64,000 nucleotides of DNA from Martelella sp. HB161492 (GCF_013184775.1 NZ_JAATVV010000002.1:214301-278300), one strand, 5' to 3'; positions 52,073-61,808 are shown, counted from the first letter of the stretch. Notes: a model not told the origin generated them from the sequence alone. Numbers and translations: made by a program.

Positions 52073-54172
52073 TCAGTTCAGCTGGATCTCCGGTAGCTTG
52101 GCATCTGCCTCAATGCCGGAATTTTCCATGACCTTGCGTGCTTCCGGTGGCCAGTTGCCGTCCGTCACAAGGTGATCGTCCAGAATCAGATTATTCTGAT
52201 ATGGGGTCCACTGACCGCTGTAGATTTCGGCACTGTGCCAGTTGCCCACGGCCCGGTTGTCGGTGGTGATGCGTTGCGGAAAGGCTACATCGATCGTATT
52301 GGCGTTCAGCCACCAACGCGTGTCACTGTCGACGACATTGTTGCGCACGGTGATGTAGCGAGACCCTTCATCGAGATAGAGACCGATACGCGCCGGAATA
52401 TTGTAGACGTAGTTCTCGGCGATCATGCTGTTCGGGCTGGCTGACAGATTGTAAATCGCTCCGCCATCCTGATAATGCTTCTTGACGTCATGGATACGGT
52501 TATAGGCAACCACGACATCGCGGAGCGTTGTTGGTGTTGTATAACTTAGATTCTCGGGGAAATCGTAATAGCCGCGCTGAAGTGTCCTGTAGGTGGGATT
52601 ACCACCTGGATCATTCAGTCCCCAGCCCCAGCCGGTGTCGATCCCGTCATAGGGGGCATCGCTGATGTCATTGTGCAGGATGAGGGCGCGATCAATGTAG
52701 GTTACGAGGACTGCTCCATTGTCCATGTAATCCTGGCTGACCTTGTGAATGCGATTGTTTTCGATCAGCAAAGCACGGTTAGCCTGAGCCGGAATGGCCG
52801 GATGGTGTGCCTCCCGCTGAATGCCGCCGGCCATAATCGCCCCTCCAGCGAGGTCGGTGAACACATTTTCACTGACTTCGATATTGGCAGTACCGAGCCC
52901 GATACCGCTTTCCGTAGCGTCGTCATTATTGCCGATACCAAGAGCGATCTGACCGAGATGGGCAAAAATATCTCTGTCGAAACTGACCCGCTCGGCGGCT
53001 GAAACCTGGACAGCTGCTGGCATCTGCGACCATTCGTTTCGCCGTGTCTCAAAGCCACGGCACCCCCAGCCGCAGGTCTTGATTGCTCCGTCGGGGCGTG
53101 CGTCCAGCGGCCCGGCCAGAAATGAGCCGCTCTGCTGGTTGGCGTAGCCTTCCGCGGAGGATGGGCCAAGCCAGCTTGTATAAGAGAATTGCAGGCCCTC
53201 GAAACGCAGATCTCGCACCGGATTGTCATAGGTGCCTGAGATCGATATCAGGTGATCGATCTGCGGTAGCACGACATCGGCGGTACTCATGTCTGTTCCA
53301 TCCGCCGGCTTGTAATAGAGTTTGCCTGCTGCTCTATCGAGGTACCATTCATTCGGCTCGTCGAGCAAAGCCAATGCGTTTCTCAGATAGAGTCGCGCAT
53401 GGCTGTCTTCCAGCGGAACAGCAAGCGTATCGTAACCCCAGTTGTTGTTGCCCCAGGCGGGCTGGGCCATGATGAAGAGGTTGTTCTGGACGTCCTGAAC
53501 CGGCGAGAAGCGATCGGTAAAATAGCCGGTCCCTTCAATTTCAAGCCCTGATTTACCTTGTATTTCAGTTAATTGCGGAAGTGCGCTCTTCTCGATCGTT
53601 ATGCCTGTTTCAGAAAAAACGATCTGGTCACGCGGGAGTTCGGTTTCGGCCATCTGGGCCATCTGACCGTTGACCCATAGCTGTCTGCTGTTGCGACCAG
53701 CCGGTGCGGGCGCTTCCCAGATGCCGTTCCCGACGGCGCTTGGTTTCCAGCCGTCGATGGTCATGCCTCCGGAAATGATCGGATGGTCTCCCTCCTTTGC
53801 CTTCCATGTCACCAAATAGCCGTGCCCGCCATCTGCCGGACGAAACTGTAGCGGCTGATCGAGCAGATAGGTGCCGCCGGCGAGAATGACCTCGATATCT
53901 TGAGTGGATTGTTCCGCTGCCGGGGCTCTCGCACGTACTAGCTCCTGAGCCTTTTGGAGCGTGCGAACCGGTGCGGCCTCTGTTCCGGCGCTGCTGTCGT
54001 CTCCGACAGCGGATACGAAGATTCTGTAAGGGCCATCCTGCGCGGCGACGACTGCCGGCAGTGTGAACGGAATGAGAGCGATTAACATGGCAACACTTCG
54101 ATGAAGTGCCGACTGTCGCCGGACGAATGCCTTTGCCAGTGATGGGCGGCGGGGGAACGTTGAATAATGCAT
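52073..54172 (-). CDS. secreted right-handed beta-helix protein, GH141-like
   Basis: Exported protein of 699 residues. The N-terminus is long and basic, then hydrophobic (AMLIALIPFTLPAVVA), with likely cleavage before QDGPYRIFVSAVGDD. The body has parallel beta-helix repeats: early GTYLLDQPLQFRPADGG, middle NIEVSENVFTDLAGGAIMAG, late VVVAYNRIHDVKKHYQDGGA and SMIAENYVYNIPARIGLYLD. This plan is shared with pectate-lyase-like and GH141 enzymes acting on plant polysaccharides, so a periplasmic or extracellular glycan-active enzyme is inferred. ATG 54172 is used; GGAGG lies a rather distant 13 bases upstream, and the frame is open to 54226. Confidence 0.75.
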   Translation of the reverse strand: MHYSTFPRRPSLAKAFVRRQSALHRSVAMLIALIPFTLPAVVAAQDGPYRIFVSAVGDDSSAGTEAAPVRTLQKAQELVRARAPAAEQSTQDIEVILAGGTYLLDQPLQFRPADGGHGYLVTWKAKEGDHPIISGGMTIDGWKPSAVGNGIWEAPAPAGRNSRQLWVNGQMAQMAETELPRDQIVFSETGITIEKSALPQLTEIQGKSGLEIEGTGYFTDRFSPVQDVQNNLFIMAQPAWGNNNWGYDTLAVPLEDSHARLYLRNALALLDEPNEWYLDRAAGKLYYKPADGTDMSTADVVLPQIDHLISISGTYDNPVRDLRFEGLQFSYTSWLGPSSAEGYANQQSGSFLAGPLDARPDGAIKTCGWGCRGFETRRNEWSQMPAAVQVSAAERVSFDRDIFAHLGQIALGIGNNDDATESGIGLGTANIEVSENVFTDLAGGAIMAGGIQREAHHPAIPAQANRALLIENNRIHKVSQDYMDNGAVLVTYIDRALILHNDISDAPYDGIDTGWGWGLNDPGGNPTYRTLQRGYYDFPENLSYTTPTTLRDVVVAYNRIHDVKKHYQDGGAIYNLSASPNSMIAENYVYNIPARIGLYLDEGSRYITVRNNVVDSDTRWWLNANTIDVAFPQRITTDNRAVGNWHSAEIYSGQWTPYQNNLILDDHLVTDGNWPPEARKVMENSGIEADAKLPEIQLN

Positions 54173-54821
54173 GCGAATTGTTAGTCCTCCATTGTCTTGT
54201 CCCGGAAGACCGGCGGGCAACAGCAATCAAGCCACAGCCAACGGGGCGTCTGCTGCGTTCCTCCATGCTTTTGCATGTCTATCCGGGATGTTTTGCCAGA
54301 CCTGCGTTTGGTGAGATTTTGATCCTTCCTCATCGTGCCGCATGTCCGGTCGTTGCCGATATGTCGGTCATCAAGGTGGAGCCTCTCGGAGAAAGCTTTC
54401 CGGCCGAACGCTTCACCTGTTTCGCTGGCTGCTCCTCCATTACAGCGCCAGTTTTTTAAATATAATACATAATATGTATTATGAATAGAGCAATCATTAT
54501 TCTTTTTGGTTTCTGTGGCAGTGAGCCGGTCGCAATAGGGATTCTTGCAGGTGCCTGGACCGCCTCCATTTGGCTTCCTCAGGTCGCATATCGTCGTGGG
54601 CCTGGGACGCAATGAATGCAGCCGGGGTCCAAACGCCGCAGAGCAGCATCCCTGCAGTAAGGCGTGCTATTGCCAGTTGTCATCTCCCGTAAACTGGAGC
54701 GCATCGGATTTGCCGGAGACCTCGACTCGTGAGACGTAAGCTCGACGAATAAATATCTGCCAGAAGCCCGCAACCGGGCTGTTCAGATATTCGAAAGCCG
54801 AAAGCCACTGATCTCAACCGT
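54173..54821. other. gene-poor region between beta-helix and M23 genes
   Basis: About 650 bases. It holds a 21-base palindrome at 54462-54482. On the minus strand, 54600-54660 reads like a signal peptide (LAIARLTAGMLLCGVWTPAA) but lacks a start codon, so it may be a dead gene start. The string TTTGCCGGAGACC at 54710 recurs at 56834 beside a transposase remnant. Confidence 0.5.
54462..54482. promoter_or_regulatory. 21-bp palindrome, candidate operator
   Basis: ATAATACAT-AAT-ATGTATTAT, perfect arms of nine, 290 bases upstream of the beta-helix gene start. AT-rich symmetric sites of this form are used by GntR-family repressors, but no regulator gene is adjacent. Confidence 0.45.
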
Positions 54822-56573
54822 TCAGTTTTGCCGCGCCCCGTCATCATTGCTGTCAAAGGCAAGAGCGGAGGAAGCGATTGCGGCTATGGGCGATGACGGC
54901 AGGTCCGGCGGTGCGCAGGCAGGCACCGCCCTGCTCACATCGGCAGCGGTCAGCACATCGTCGCAGAGATCGGGGCGACGGAAGCGGTCGAGAATCTCGG
55001 CATCGCGCGAGACCGTTTTGTCGAAGGCAAGCCGTGCATCGTCATGAAGGATCGTTCCCGCATGCAGATGCTGCTTGCTGGGATCAACATAGTGCCCGTC
55101 GACCTTCAGCTCGTAATAGAGATGTGGTCCGGTGGAATAGCCGGTCGAACCGACATAGGCGATCACATCCCCCTGATGCACACGGTCGCCGACCTTAAGC
55201 GACGGCGCCGCCTCAGAGAGATGCGCATAGGTCGTTTCATAGCCCTGGTCATGGCGGATACGGACATATTTCCCATACCCCACCTCGCGGGAAATACGCT
55301 CGACAGTGCCATCACCGCCGGCAAGAATAGGTGAGCCCATGGGCGCGGGAAAATCATTTCCCTCGTGAAATTTGCGGACATGCAGCACGGGATGCATGCG
55401 CCAGCCGAAGCCATCACCCTTGCGACCGGCGGGAACCGGCTTTTTCGTCAGGAACACGGTGGCCGACTGGCCTCCCTCATCGAAATAATCATCCGTTCTC
55501 TCGGCAGCATGACGAAAATGGAAAAAACGGTGGGTAGCCCCGTCGAGCGTTGCCGCCGCATAGACGAGTTCCGCTGCGCCGTCGTTGCCGGCAAGGCTTC
55601 GATAAAGCAGATCAATACGATCGCCGGCCTTGCCCTTGCCGTCGAAGGCGATGCCGTTTTCTGAAGCAAGTTCAAAAAATGCACTGGCGACATTATCCGG
55701 TAGGCCGGTGTCCGCGACGCTTTTTCCGATCCCGTCCTTCAGACTGCCGCTCTCGGGTTCGGCCATCACGACGGAGCTCACGCCATCCGGTGGCGCCGAG
55801 AGCCGGGCCGAGCGCCTGAACATGGCGAGCAGCCCCGGATCGGCGCTCGCTACGAATTCACCGTCGTCGGTCCGGACCATGCTCCAGATCGGCGCCCCGT
55901 CGTGACTGCGTCGCGCCAGCAGGAGATCGCCATTCGCCGGATCAACGAAGAGTTCAAGCGTATCGCCCGGCAGCAGTTGCCAGTTCTCAAGCGCGCTGGA
56001 GAGATTAAGGAGATCACCGGGTGTCACCCCCGCCTTGCGGAGATAGGACATCAGCGAAGCGGGTTGCTGGGGAAAGGAATCGATCTCGCGCACCGCTGCG
56101 GCGGGTGGCGACGGATAGGCACGGATGGCGTTAACCGGCCGGTCGGAAAGCACATTAGGCGCCTTGGCATGACGGAGAAAGAGATTTGCGAGAAATTCTC
56201 CGCTGCCTTTCTGCGCGCCATCGCCTGGCAAAAGCAACGGAAGCGAGCGCCGAAAGGGCGTTCCGGAACCCGAAGGATCGAGGTCGATCTCGACGAGTCG
56301 ATAGTCGTAAAGCGCTGTCCGGCCATCCGACGATTGCAGGGCGATGTTGACCGCACCCGGCCAGGTCGCTCCATCCGGCGGCGGCGGCAACCGGTTGCCA
56401 CGCATCGCCGCAAGCTCCGCTGTATCCACACCGCGGCTGACCGCTTTGCCACCGCTCCTGAACCGGGTGTGGATTGCGCCGAGCATGCCACCAACCATGA
56501 TCACCGACAAACCGGCAAACAACACCGTCGCCACCACGATCCTCAGATGCCGGTCTGCTCTCAATCGCCGCAT
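54822..56573 (-). CDS. membrane-anchored M23 peptidoglycan endopeptidase
   Basis: Protein of 583 residues with one N-terminal transmembrane helix (about 11-33, VVATVLFAGLSVIMVGGMLG) and a large periplasmic part. The C-terminal M23/LytM domain (about 395-510) has zinc-site residues in FHEGNDFPAPMG (His, Asp) and GPHLYYELKV (His), plus the TTYAHLSE His. The middle (about 160-370) includes LysM-like or regulatory segments (TPGDLLNLSSALENW). It should cut peptide cross-links in the wall during growth. The start has GGA just upstream. It stands alone between repeat-rich gaps. Confidence 0.85.
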   Translation of the reverse strand: MRRLRADRHLRIVVATVLFAGLSVIMVGGMLGAIHTRFRSGGKAVSRGVDTAELAAMRGNRLPPPPDGATWPGAVNIALQSSDGRTALYDYRLVEIDLDPSGSGTPFRRSLPLLLPGDGAQKGSGEFLANLFLRHAKAPNVLSDRPVNAIRAYPSPPAAAVREIDSFPQQPASLMSYLRKAGVTPGDLLNLSSALENWQLLPGDTLELFVDPANGDLLLARRSHDGAPIWSMVRTDDGEFVASADPGLLAMFRRSARLSAPPDGVSSVVMAEPESGSLKDGIGKSVADTGLPDNVASAFFELASENGIAFDGKGKAGDRIDLLYRSLAGNDGAAELVYAAATLDGATHRFFHFRHAAERTDDYFDEGGQSATVFLTKKPVPAGRKGDGFGWRMHPVLHVRKFHEGNDFPAPMGSPILAGGDGTVERISREVGYGKYVRIRHDQGYETTYAHLSEAAPSLKVGDRVHQGDVIAYVGSTGYSTGPHLYYELKVDGHYVDPSKQHLHAGTILHDDARLAFDKTVSRDAEILDRFRRPDLCDDVLTAADVSRAVPACAPPDLPSSPIAAIASSALAFDSNDDGARQN

Positions 56574-56864
56574 TTCCGTCCTTCCGACCGCATGCCTGAA
56601 ACTGGCCTTGGATGTGGAACAGAAATGCGGCGAGAAATTGCGGAAACAGCATCAAAATGAAACGTTATAACAATTCGTAATCTTGCAGAGGCATATTGTT
56701 GATTGCCACGGAGAAATGACCCAGCATGGCCTGATGAATAGCCCCGCGAATTGTAGACGCCTTGCTGCCTAACAATGAGGTAAGCAGGCGACCATGAGCA
56801 CATCGAGTTTCAGTGACGAATCGAACCGCGCCGGGTTTGCCGGAGACCGTCTGGTTTAGGTCAT

Positions 56865-56945
56865 GCGGCCAACGCTGGTGCGTCCAGCGTGGCATAGTAT
56901 CGTTCTTCGGCCTCTGCGGGCGGAATGCTTCTGATCGGCTCCAGA
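56865..56945 (-). mobile_element. IS3-type transposase C-terminal remnant
   Basis: The minus strand reads SIPPAEAEERYYATLDAPAL then AA and a stop, a common C-terminus of IS3-group transposases. The neighbouring codons have no further match. It lies in the 56574-57129 gap, which has no other gene. Confidence 0.5.
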
Positions 56946-57129
56946 ACCACGGATTGGTATGAAAAATTCGATCCTGACTATCTCGAAGAACCGATGCGCG
57001 CCACAGAACTGATCGTGGAGAGGCTACAAAGCCACACGCACAAAAGGCTCCGCGCACCCGCGATGCACTCGCGCGAAAAGCGCTTGCCAGCAACAGAAAT
57101 CGAAAAAACCGTAATTTCAAAAGGATAAA

Positions 57130-57206
<77 letters not shown>

Positions 57207-57282
57207 CCAAAGACGTGGCCCGGATACACTGAACGAACGATGATCGCAACAGGAAAAATGATCCAAGCCAATTGAGGCCCGT

Positions 57283-57744
57283 TCATTTGCCGCCGATATC
57301 GGGCCCGCTGACCGTGTCGCCAGCGGCGACGCCATAGGCGTGGGCATCGCCACCAGGCAGTTCCAGCACATAGGCGACCGGCCCGCCCGATGAAATGATC
57401 CGTTCGGAATAGGGTTCAGCCCCGGCATAGATGGACGCGACCGCCCCATCCTTGTCGATGAAGAGCATGTCGAGCGGTATGCGCGTATTGGCCATCCACA
57501 TCGAAACCAGCTGGGTATCACCGAAAACGAACAGCATGCCATAATCGGCGTCCAGCGTGTCGCGATACATCAGCCCGCGTTCGCGCTGCTTCGCGGTCCT
57601 GGCAACCTCGATCTTCAGATCGTGGTCACCACTGGCGGTGTGCAGCACCAGGGTCGATTGTTTGAAGCTCACAGGCTCCTGCGCCGATGCGACGGCCCAG
57701 AACGGCAGAAATGCAATCAGCGAGACCGCAAGAAAACGCAACAT
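57283..57744 (-). CDS. DUF192 family exported protein
   Basis: Small periplasmic protein of 153 residues with a Sec signal (1-22, AVSLIAFLPFWAVASA). The DUF192 pattern is present: EVARTAKQRERGLMYRDTLD, GMLFVFGDTQLVSMWMANTR, PLDMLFIDKDG, and AYVLELPGGDAHAYGVAAGD. Function is unknown. In alphaproteobacteria it often follows a cold-shock gene, as here; the two are 116 bases apart on the same strand. Confidence 0.87.
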   Translation of the reverse strand: MLRFLAVSLIAFLPFWAVASAQEPVSFKQSTLVLHTASGDHDLKIEVARTAKQRERGLMYRDTLDADYGMLFVFGDTQLVSMWMANTRIPLDMLFIDKDGAVASIYAGAEPYSERIISSGGPVAYVLELPGGDAHAYGVAAGDTVSGPDIGGK

Positions 57745-57860
57745 CCGGCAACCTTTCAGGCAAAAGATGAAGACAGGCGATCGGAAAAAATCGCTTCAGG
57801 TGAAGAGAGAACGGGTGATCGGTCAGATCAGCGCGAAACCGGAACCACCATCATCAGACG

Positions 57861-58439
57861 TTAATGCGCACGCCCTCTGCCCGTCGGATCGTCGGGATGG
57901 ATCTCGGCAGCCATCAAACCTTTCGCACCGTCGCCGAAACGCACCAGCACACTCTGTCCCTGGCGAAGCTCGGTAATGCCAAAGCGGCGCAGCGTTTCCA
58001 TGTGGATAAAGATATCTTCCGTGCCCTCACCGCGCGTCAGAAAGCCGAAGCCCTTCTCGCGGTTAAACCACTTGACGATAACGCGCTCAAGCCCGCTGGT
58101 CGCCTCCACCTGGACATGGGTCTTTACAGGCGGAAGCTGCGATGGGTGCACAGCGGTTGACTGATCCATCGACAGAATGCGGAAGGCCTGAAAACCGCGC
58201 TCGCGACGGTGAATCAGCGCGACCACACGGGTCCCTTCAAGAATGGTCTGATAGCCATCGCGCCTGAGGCAGGTGATATGAAGAAGCACGTCTCCCCTGC
58301 CATTGTCTGGGACGATAAAGCCGAAGCCCTTGCCGACATCGAACCATTTGACGACGCCTGTGATCTCAACCAGATCAGTCGGCTCGAAAGCTTCTTCGCA
58401 GGCTTCAAAGCCTTTATCTGATGAAGACCGCTCGGCCAT
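57861..58439 (-). CDS. cold-shock protein with two CSD domains
   Basis: Nucleic-acid-binding protein of 192 residues with two cold-shock domains (about 25-95 and 110-185). RNP-type motifs are GKGFGFIVP in the first and EKGFGFLTR in the second, with FIHMETLRR following. Double-domain proteins of this length are typical of alphaproteobacteria and act as RNA chaperones. It is encoded upstream of the DUF192 gene. Confidence 0.9.
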   Translation of the reverse strand: MAERSSSDKGFEACEEAFEPTDLVEITGVVKWFDVGKGFGFIVPDNGRGDVLLHITCLRRDGYQTILEGTRVVALIHRRERGFQAFRILSMDQSTAVHPSQLPPVKTHVQVEATSGLERVIVKWFNREKGFGFLTRGEGTEDIFIHMETLRRFGITELRQGQSVLVRFGDGAKGLMAAEIHPDDPTGRGRAH

Positions 58440-58589
58440 TCTTGCCCCGCTCCTTGAAAAAGATCACGATGAGGTTAGCTGATTCCCTTTGCTAGGAAAA
58501 CATCTAGCACCCGGCATCGTTGATGCAAGACTGCATCGCATCGCGACATCAACACCGTTCAACGCAGCAGACCACAACTGGAAGACCCT

Positions 58590-59030
58590 ATGCAATATCT
58601 CCACACCATGGTCCGAATCACGGATATCGACGCTTCGCTTCACTTCTATTGCGAACTTCTCGGACTGAAGGAAGTCCGCCGTATCGAAAATGAAAAGGGC
58701 CGCTATACGCTGATCTTTCTTGCGGCACCTGCCGATATGGAGGCTGCAGAAGGTGACCGCGTGCCCAAGATCGAACTTACCTATAACTGGGATCCGGAAG
58801 ACTATAGCGGCGGCCGTAATTTCGGCCATCTCGCCTTCGGCACGCAGGATATCTATGCGCTGTGCCAGAAACTCTCCGACAATGGCGTCATCATCAACCG
58901 GCCACCGCGTGACGGCCACATGGCCTTTGTCCGTTCACCGGACGGAATCTCCATCGAGCTGATCCAGAAAGGCGGCGATATGGAGCCGAAAGAGCCCTGG
59001 ATTTCGATGGGCAACACCGGAAGCTGGTAA
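58590..59030 (+). CDS. gloA: lactoylglutathione lyase (glyoxalase I)
   Basis: Cytosolic VOC-fold metalloenzyme, 146 residues, that converts the methylglyoxal-glutathione adduct to lactoylglutathione. Metal ligands appear at His5 (YLHTMVRI), Glu in KIELTYNW, His in NFGHLAFG and Glu in SIELIQKG. A GGAAG site precedes the ATG. A short GC hairpin (GCGCGCG...CGCGCGC) followed by T-rich DNA near 59045-59085 could end transcription before the tRNA-Glu cluster. Confidence 0.85.
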   Translation: MQYLHTMVRITDIDASLHFYCELLGLKEVRRIENEKGRYTLIFLAAPADMEAAEGDRVPKIELTYNWDPEDYSGGRNFGHLAFGTQDIYALCQKLSDNGVIINRPPRDGHMAFVRSPDGISIELIQKGGDMEPKEPWISMGNTGSW

Positions 59031-59207
59031 AACATCGGCACAAGCGCGCGGTACCGTCTGGCGTCGCGCGCCATTTTCTTTTTCAAATCAACCGATTACG
59101 TCGGGCTGAAAGTTTTTCTTCACACTTGTCATTTTTTTGAAGAAAGTGGCTTTTTGCGCTTGCAGCACTGCGCAGGCCTGATTATAAGGGCGCCCAGCGA
59201 GACGCAC

Positions 59208-59282
59208 GCGCCCTTCGTCTATCGGTTAGGACGCCAGATTTTCATTCTGGAAAGAGGGGTTCGACTCCCCTAGGGCGTGCCA
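59208..59282 (+). tRNA. tRNA-Glu (anticodon TTC), copy 1
   Basis: 75-base cloverleaf from GCGCCCTTCGTCTATCGG to an encoded CCA, anticodon loop TTTTCAT. Confidence 0.96.
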
Positions 59283-59395
59283 TTTCGACTGGTATTTCGG
59301 TACCGGGAAAAATGGCTTGAAGGATTTCCTTCAAAGTGAAGTTTTCGCTTGCTGGACGGCTTAAGGTTCACTATAAGCCGCCCTGCACAAGGCAT

Positions 59396-59470
59396 GCGCC
59401 CTTCGTCTATCGGTTAGGACGCCAGATTTTCATTCTGGAAAGAGGGGTTCGACTCCCCTAGGGCGTGCCA
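59396..59470 (+). tRNA. tRNA-Glu (anticodon TTC), copy 2
   Basis: Identical to copy 1 over all 75 bases, 113 bases further on; encoded CCA. Confidence 0.96.
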
Positions 59471-59545
59471 CTTGTCTCCTGACGCCAACCACCTCCCTCG
59501 ATCATCGAGGCGGCTGACGCCACACCGCAGCGCGGATCCCGCGAT

Positions 59546-59620
59546 GCGCCCTTCGTCTATCGGTTAGGACGCCAGATTCTCATTCTGGAAAGAGGGGTTC
59601 GATTCCCCTAGGGCGTACCA
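59546..59620 (+). tRNA. tRNA-Glu (anticodon CTC)
   Basis: Differs from the two TTC copies at the wobble base (loop TTCTCAT gives CTC), in the T arm (GATTCC for GACTCC) and in the base before CCA. It reads GAG codons. Confidence 0.95.
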
Positions 59621-59667
59621 GCGCAGCAAATTTCAAAACAATATTTCGCGCTTTGCGCCTTTGTGAA

Positions 59668-59763
59668 TCGGCTCGAAAATCGAAATCGATTTTCGAAAAG
59701 AACGTGCGTCGATTCAATAAGATTGGGCGTCCTGGCGCGTCCAAACGGGCGCACGGCGCTCTA
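59668..59763 (+). repeat. RIME-like intergenic palindromic element, copy 3
   Basis: Hairpin CGAAAATCG-AAAT-CGATTTTCG, spacer GATTCAATAAGATTGGGCG, then the compound hairpin GCGCGTCC...GGGCGCACGGCGCTCT. Same orientation as copy 1. It ends at the recJ stop codon. Confidence 0.75.
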
Positions 59764-61575
59764 GCGCGGCTCCGCCGCGTCCGTCACGCGCAACTGAACC
59801 CGGCGCGAGCCCTGCCAGTAATCGCCGGAAAATGAGCCAGCAACGTGAAGCCGCTGCCCCCGCGATGACAGGAGCAGTTGACCGAGCGGCTTTTCCGCAG
59901 CGCGAAAGGCAATGCCATCAAGATGACGGCCATCCAGCGATTCAAGTGTGATTTTCACATGGCCACCAGCGCCGATGACGCGGGCATCACGGAGCTTGTG
60001 GTCGGGAACGGCGAAGACAGGCTGCGGATGGCCGGCGCCGAAGGGGCCAGCCTGCTCCAGCCGGTCAACCAGTTCCAGCGTCGCCCCTGATGCGCTTACC
60101 GCGCCATCAAGCTTCAGCGTTGCATTGGAAGCCAGTTTGAGAACCTGATCATGGGCCTCGGCCTCGAAAAAGCCCCTGAGAGCCCCGAGCTTGGCCTTGT
60201 CGACCGTCAGCCCGGCCGCCATGGCATGGCCGCCGCCCTTGACCAGCAGGCCCGCCTCCACCGCCTTGCGCACCATCCTGCCGAGATCAAAGCCGGCAAT
60301 GGAGCGCCCGGAGCCGGTTCCGCGGCCAAATGCGTCAAAGGCGATCGCAAAGGCCGGGCGCTGGAACCGGTCCTTGAGGCGCGACGCCAGAAGGCCAACC
60401 ACACCCGGATGCCAGCCCTGCCGCGCGGTAATGATCACGCCGGCCCCCTCACCTGTGCCGAACTCGGCAATCGCTTCGGCTTCCGCCTCAGCCAGCATGG
60501 CCGCCTCGATCGCCTGGCGCTGGCGATTGAGATCATCGAGCTGTGCGGCTATCTGGCCCGCCTCATCCTCGGAACTGATGGTCAGAAGCCGGCTGCCGAG
60601 CGCCGCATCGCCGATCCGCCCGCCCGCATTGATTCGCGGCCCGACCAGAAAACCGAAATGATAGGGCGTTACCGGACCGCTCAGCCCGGCGACCCGGAAC
60701 AGCGCGGCAAGGCCGGTATTGGAAAGGCTGCGCGCCACGATCAGGCCCTTGACCACATAGGCACGGTTCAGCCCTTTCAGCGGCACGACATCGCAAACCG
60801 TGGCGAGTGCGACCAGATCCAGCCAGGCGAGCAGGTCAAGCGTCTGCGCCCGCCGGTCGCCCGCCTGCCTGAGCGCACGCAATGTGGCAACCATGACCAG
60901 ATAGACGACGCCAGCCGCACAGAGATGCCCCTGCCCTGAAAGATCATCATCGCGATTTGGATTGACGAGCGCGCGGCATTCGGGAAGCGCGGTACCAACC
61001 TGGTGGTGATCGATAACCACAACATCGACACCGAGCTCTGCCGCTCGCGCCAGAGAATCATGGCTCGTCGAGCCGCAATCAACCGTCACAATCAGCTGCG
61101 CGCCGCCCTCGATAAGCTTTTCGATGGCGGCCGGATTCGGTCCATAGCCTTCGAAAATACGGTCAGGGATGTAGATTTCCGCCTCGAGATCGAAATGCCG
61201 CAGAAACCGGTACAGCAGCGCCGATGAGCAGGCGCCATCCACGTCATAGTCACCGAAGATCGCCACCTTCTCATGCTTGCGTACGGCCGCCACCAGCCGC
61301 TCGACGGCCGCATCACAATCCGTCAGGGTCAATGGATCCGGCATCAGCTGGCGCAGCGTCGGATTGAGAAAATCCTTGGCTGCCTCGATCGCCACATCCC
61401 GTCCGGCAAGAACCCGGGCGATGAGCTCCGAAATACCCTGATGCTGTGCTATCGCCAATGCGCGGTTCTCGCCAGCGGCATCAAGACGCGCAACCCAGCG
61501 GAACCCGGCCGCCGATTGCTCGACACCCAGGAATGCCCGCTGTTTCTTCACGTTTCGGTCGCTGCTGTCCGTCAC
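59761..61575 (-). CDS. recJ: single-stranded-DNA exonuclease RecJ
   Basis: 5'-3' single-strand exonuclease for recombination and repair, 604 residues. DHH-family motifs: FGDYDVDGACSSALLYR, VDCGSTSHD, VVVIDHHQVG, and the DHHA1 part GGGHAMAAGL. A C-terminal OB-fold region includes VKITLESLDG. GTG 61575 is the likely start because GGGGAG lies 6 bases upstream and the product then begins MTDSSDRNVK; the frame is open 17 codons further. Two tiny membrane-protein genes lie between it and hom. Confidence 0.92.
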   Translation of the reverse strand: MTDSSDRNVKKQRAFLGVEQSAAGFRWVARLDAAGENRALAIAQHQGISELIARVLAGRDVAIEAAKDFLNPTLRQLMPDPLTLTDCDAAVERLVAAVRKHEKVAIFGDYDVDGACSSALLYRFLRHFDLEAEIYIPDRIFEGYGPNPAAIEKLIEGGAQLIVTVDCGSTSHDSLARAAELGVDVVVIDHHQVGTALPECRALVNPNRDDDLSGQGHLCAAGVVYLVMVATLRALRQAGDRRAQTLDLLAWLDLVALATVCDVVPLKGLNRAYVVKGLIVARSLSNTGLAALFRVAGLSGPVTPYHFGFLVGPRINAGGRIGDAALGSRLLTISSEDEAGQIAAQLDDLNRQRQAIEAAMLAEAEAEAIAEFGTGEGAGVIITARQGWHPGVVGLLASRLKDRFQRPAFAIAFDAFGRGTGSGRSIAGFDLGRMVRKAVEAGLLVKGGGHAMAAGLTVDKAKLGALRGFFEAEAHDQVLKLASNATLKLDGAVSASGATLELVDRLEQAGPFGAGHPQPVFAVPDHKLRDARVIGAGGHVKITLESLDGRHLDGIAFRAAEKPLGQLLLSSRGQRLHVAGSFSGDYWQGSRRVQLRVTDAAEPR

Positions 61576-61661
61576 GATCGCTCCCCGCTTCCCGAATAGG
61601 GACATAAAGCGATGGTTTAGCGTCATTTCGCGGCAAAAGTAACCCGCTTTGCCGCAAGCAG

Positions 61662-61808
61662 CTAAATCAGCAGCAAGGCGATTGCGGTAAAAAACAACAG
61701 ATTGCCGGCGATGGTCAGGATGATCGCCCAGTTCCTGTCAAGCAGACTTGCGGCGCCACATATCCGCCGGCAGCACGCCGATAGAAATCGCAATGTTAGC
61801 GCAACCAT
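61662..61808 (-). CDS. small membrane protein of the LDRNW pair, member A
   Basis: About 48 residues from ATG 61808 (65 from ATG 61859). The C-terminal part reads LLDRNWAIILTIAGNLLFFT then AIALLLI: a short conserved LDRNW followed by one transmembrane helix. The next ORF upstream encodes FLDRNWTLLLIFLGSPAFFI in the same position, so they are paralogues. No ribosome site is strong. No family is recognised. Confidence 0.5.
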   Translation of the reverse strand: MVALTLRFLSACCRRICGAASLLDRNWAIILTIAGNLLFFTAIALLLI

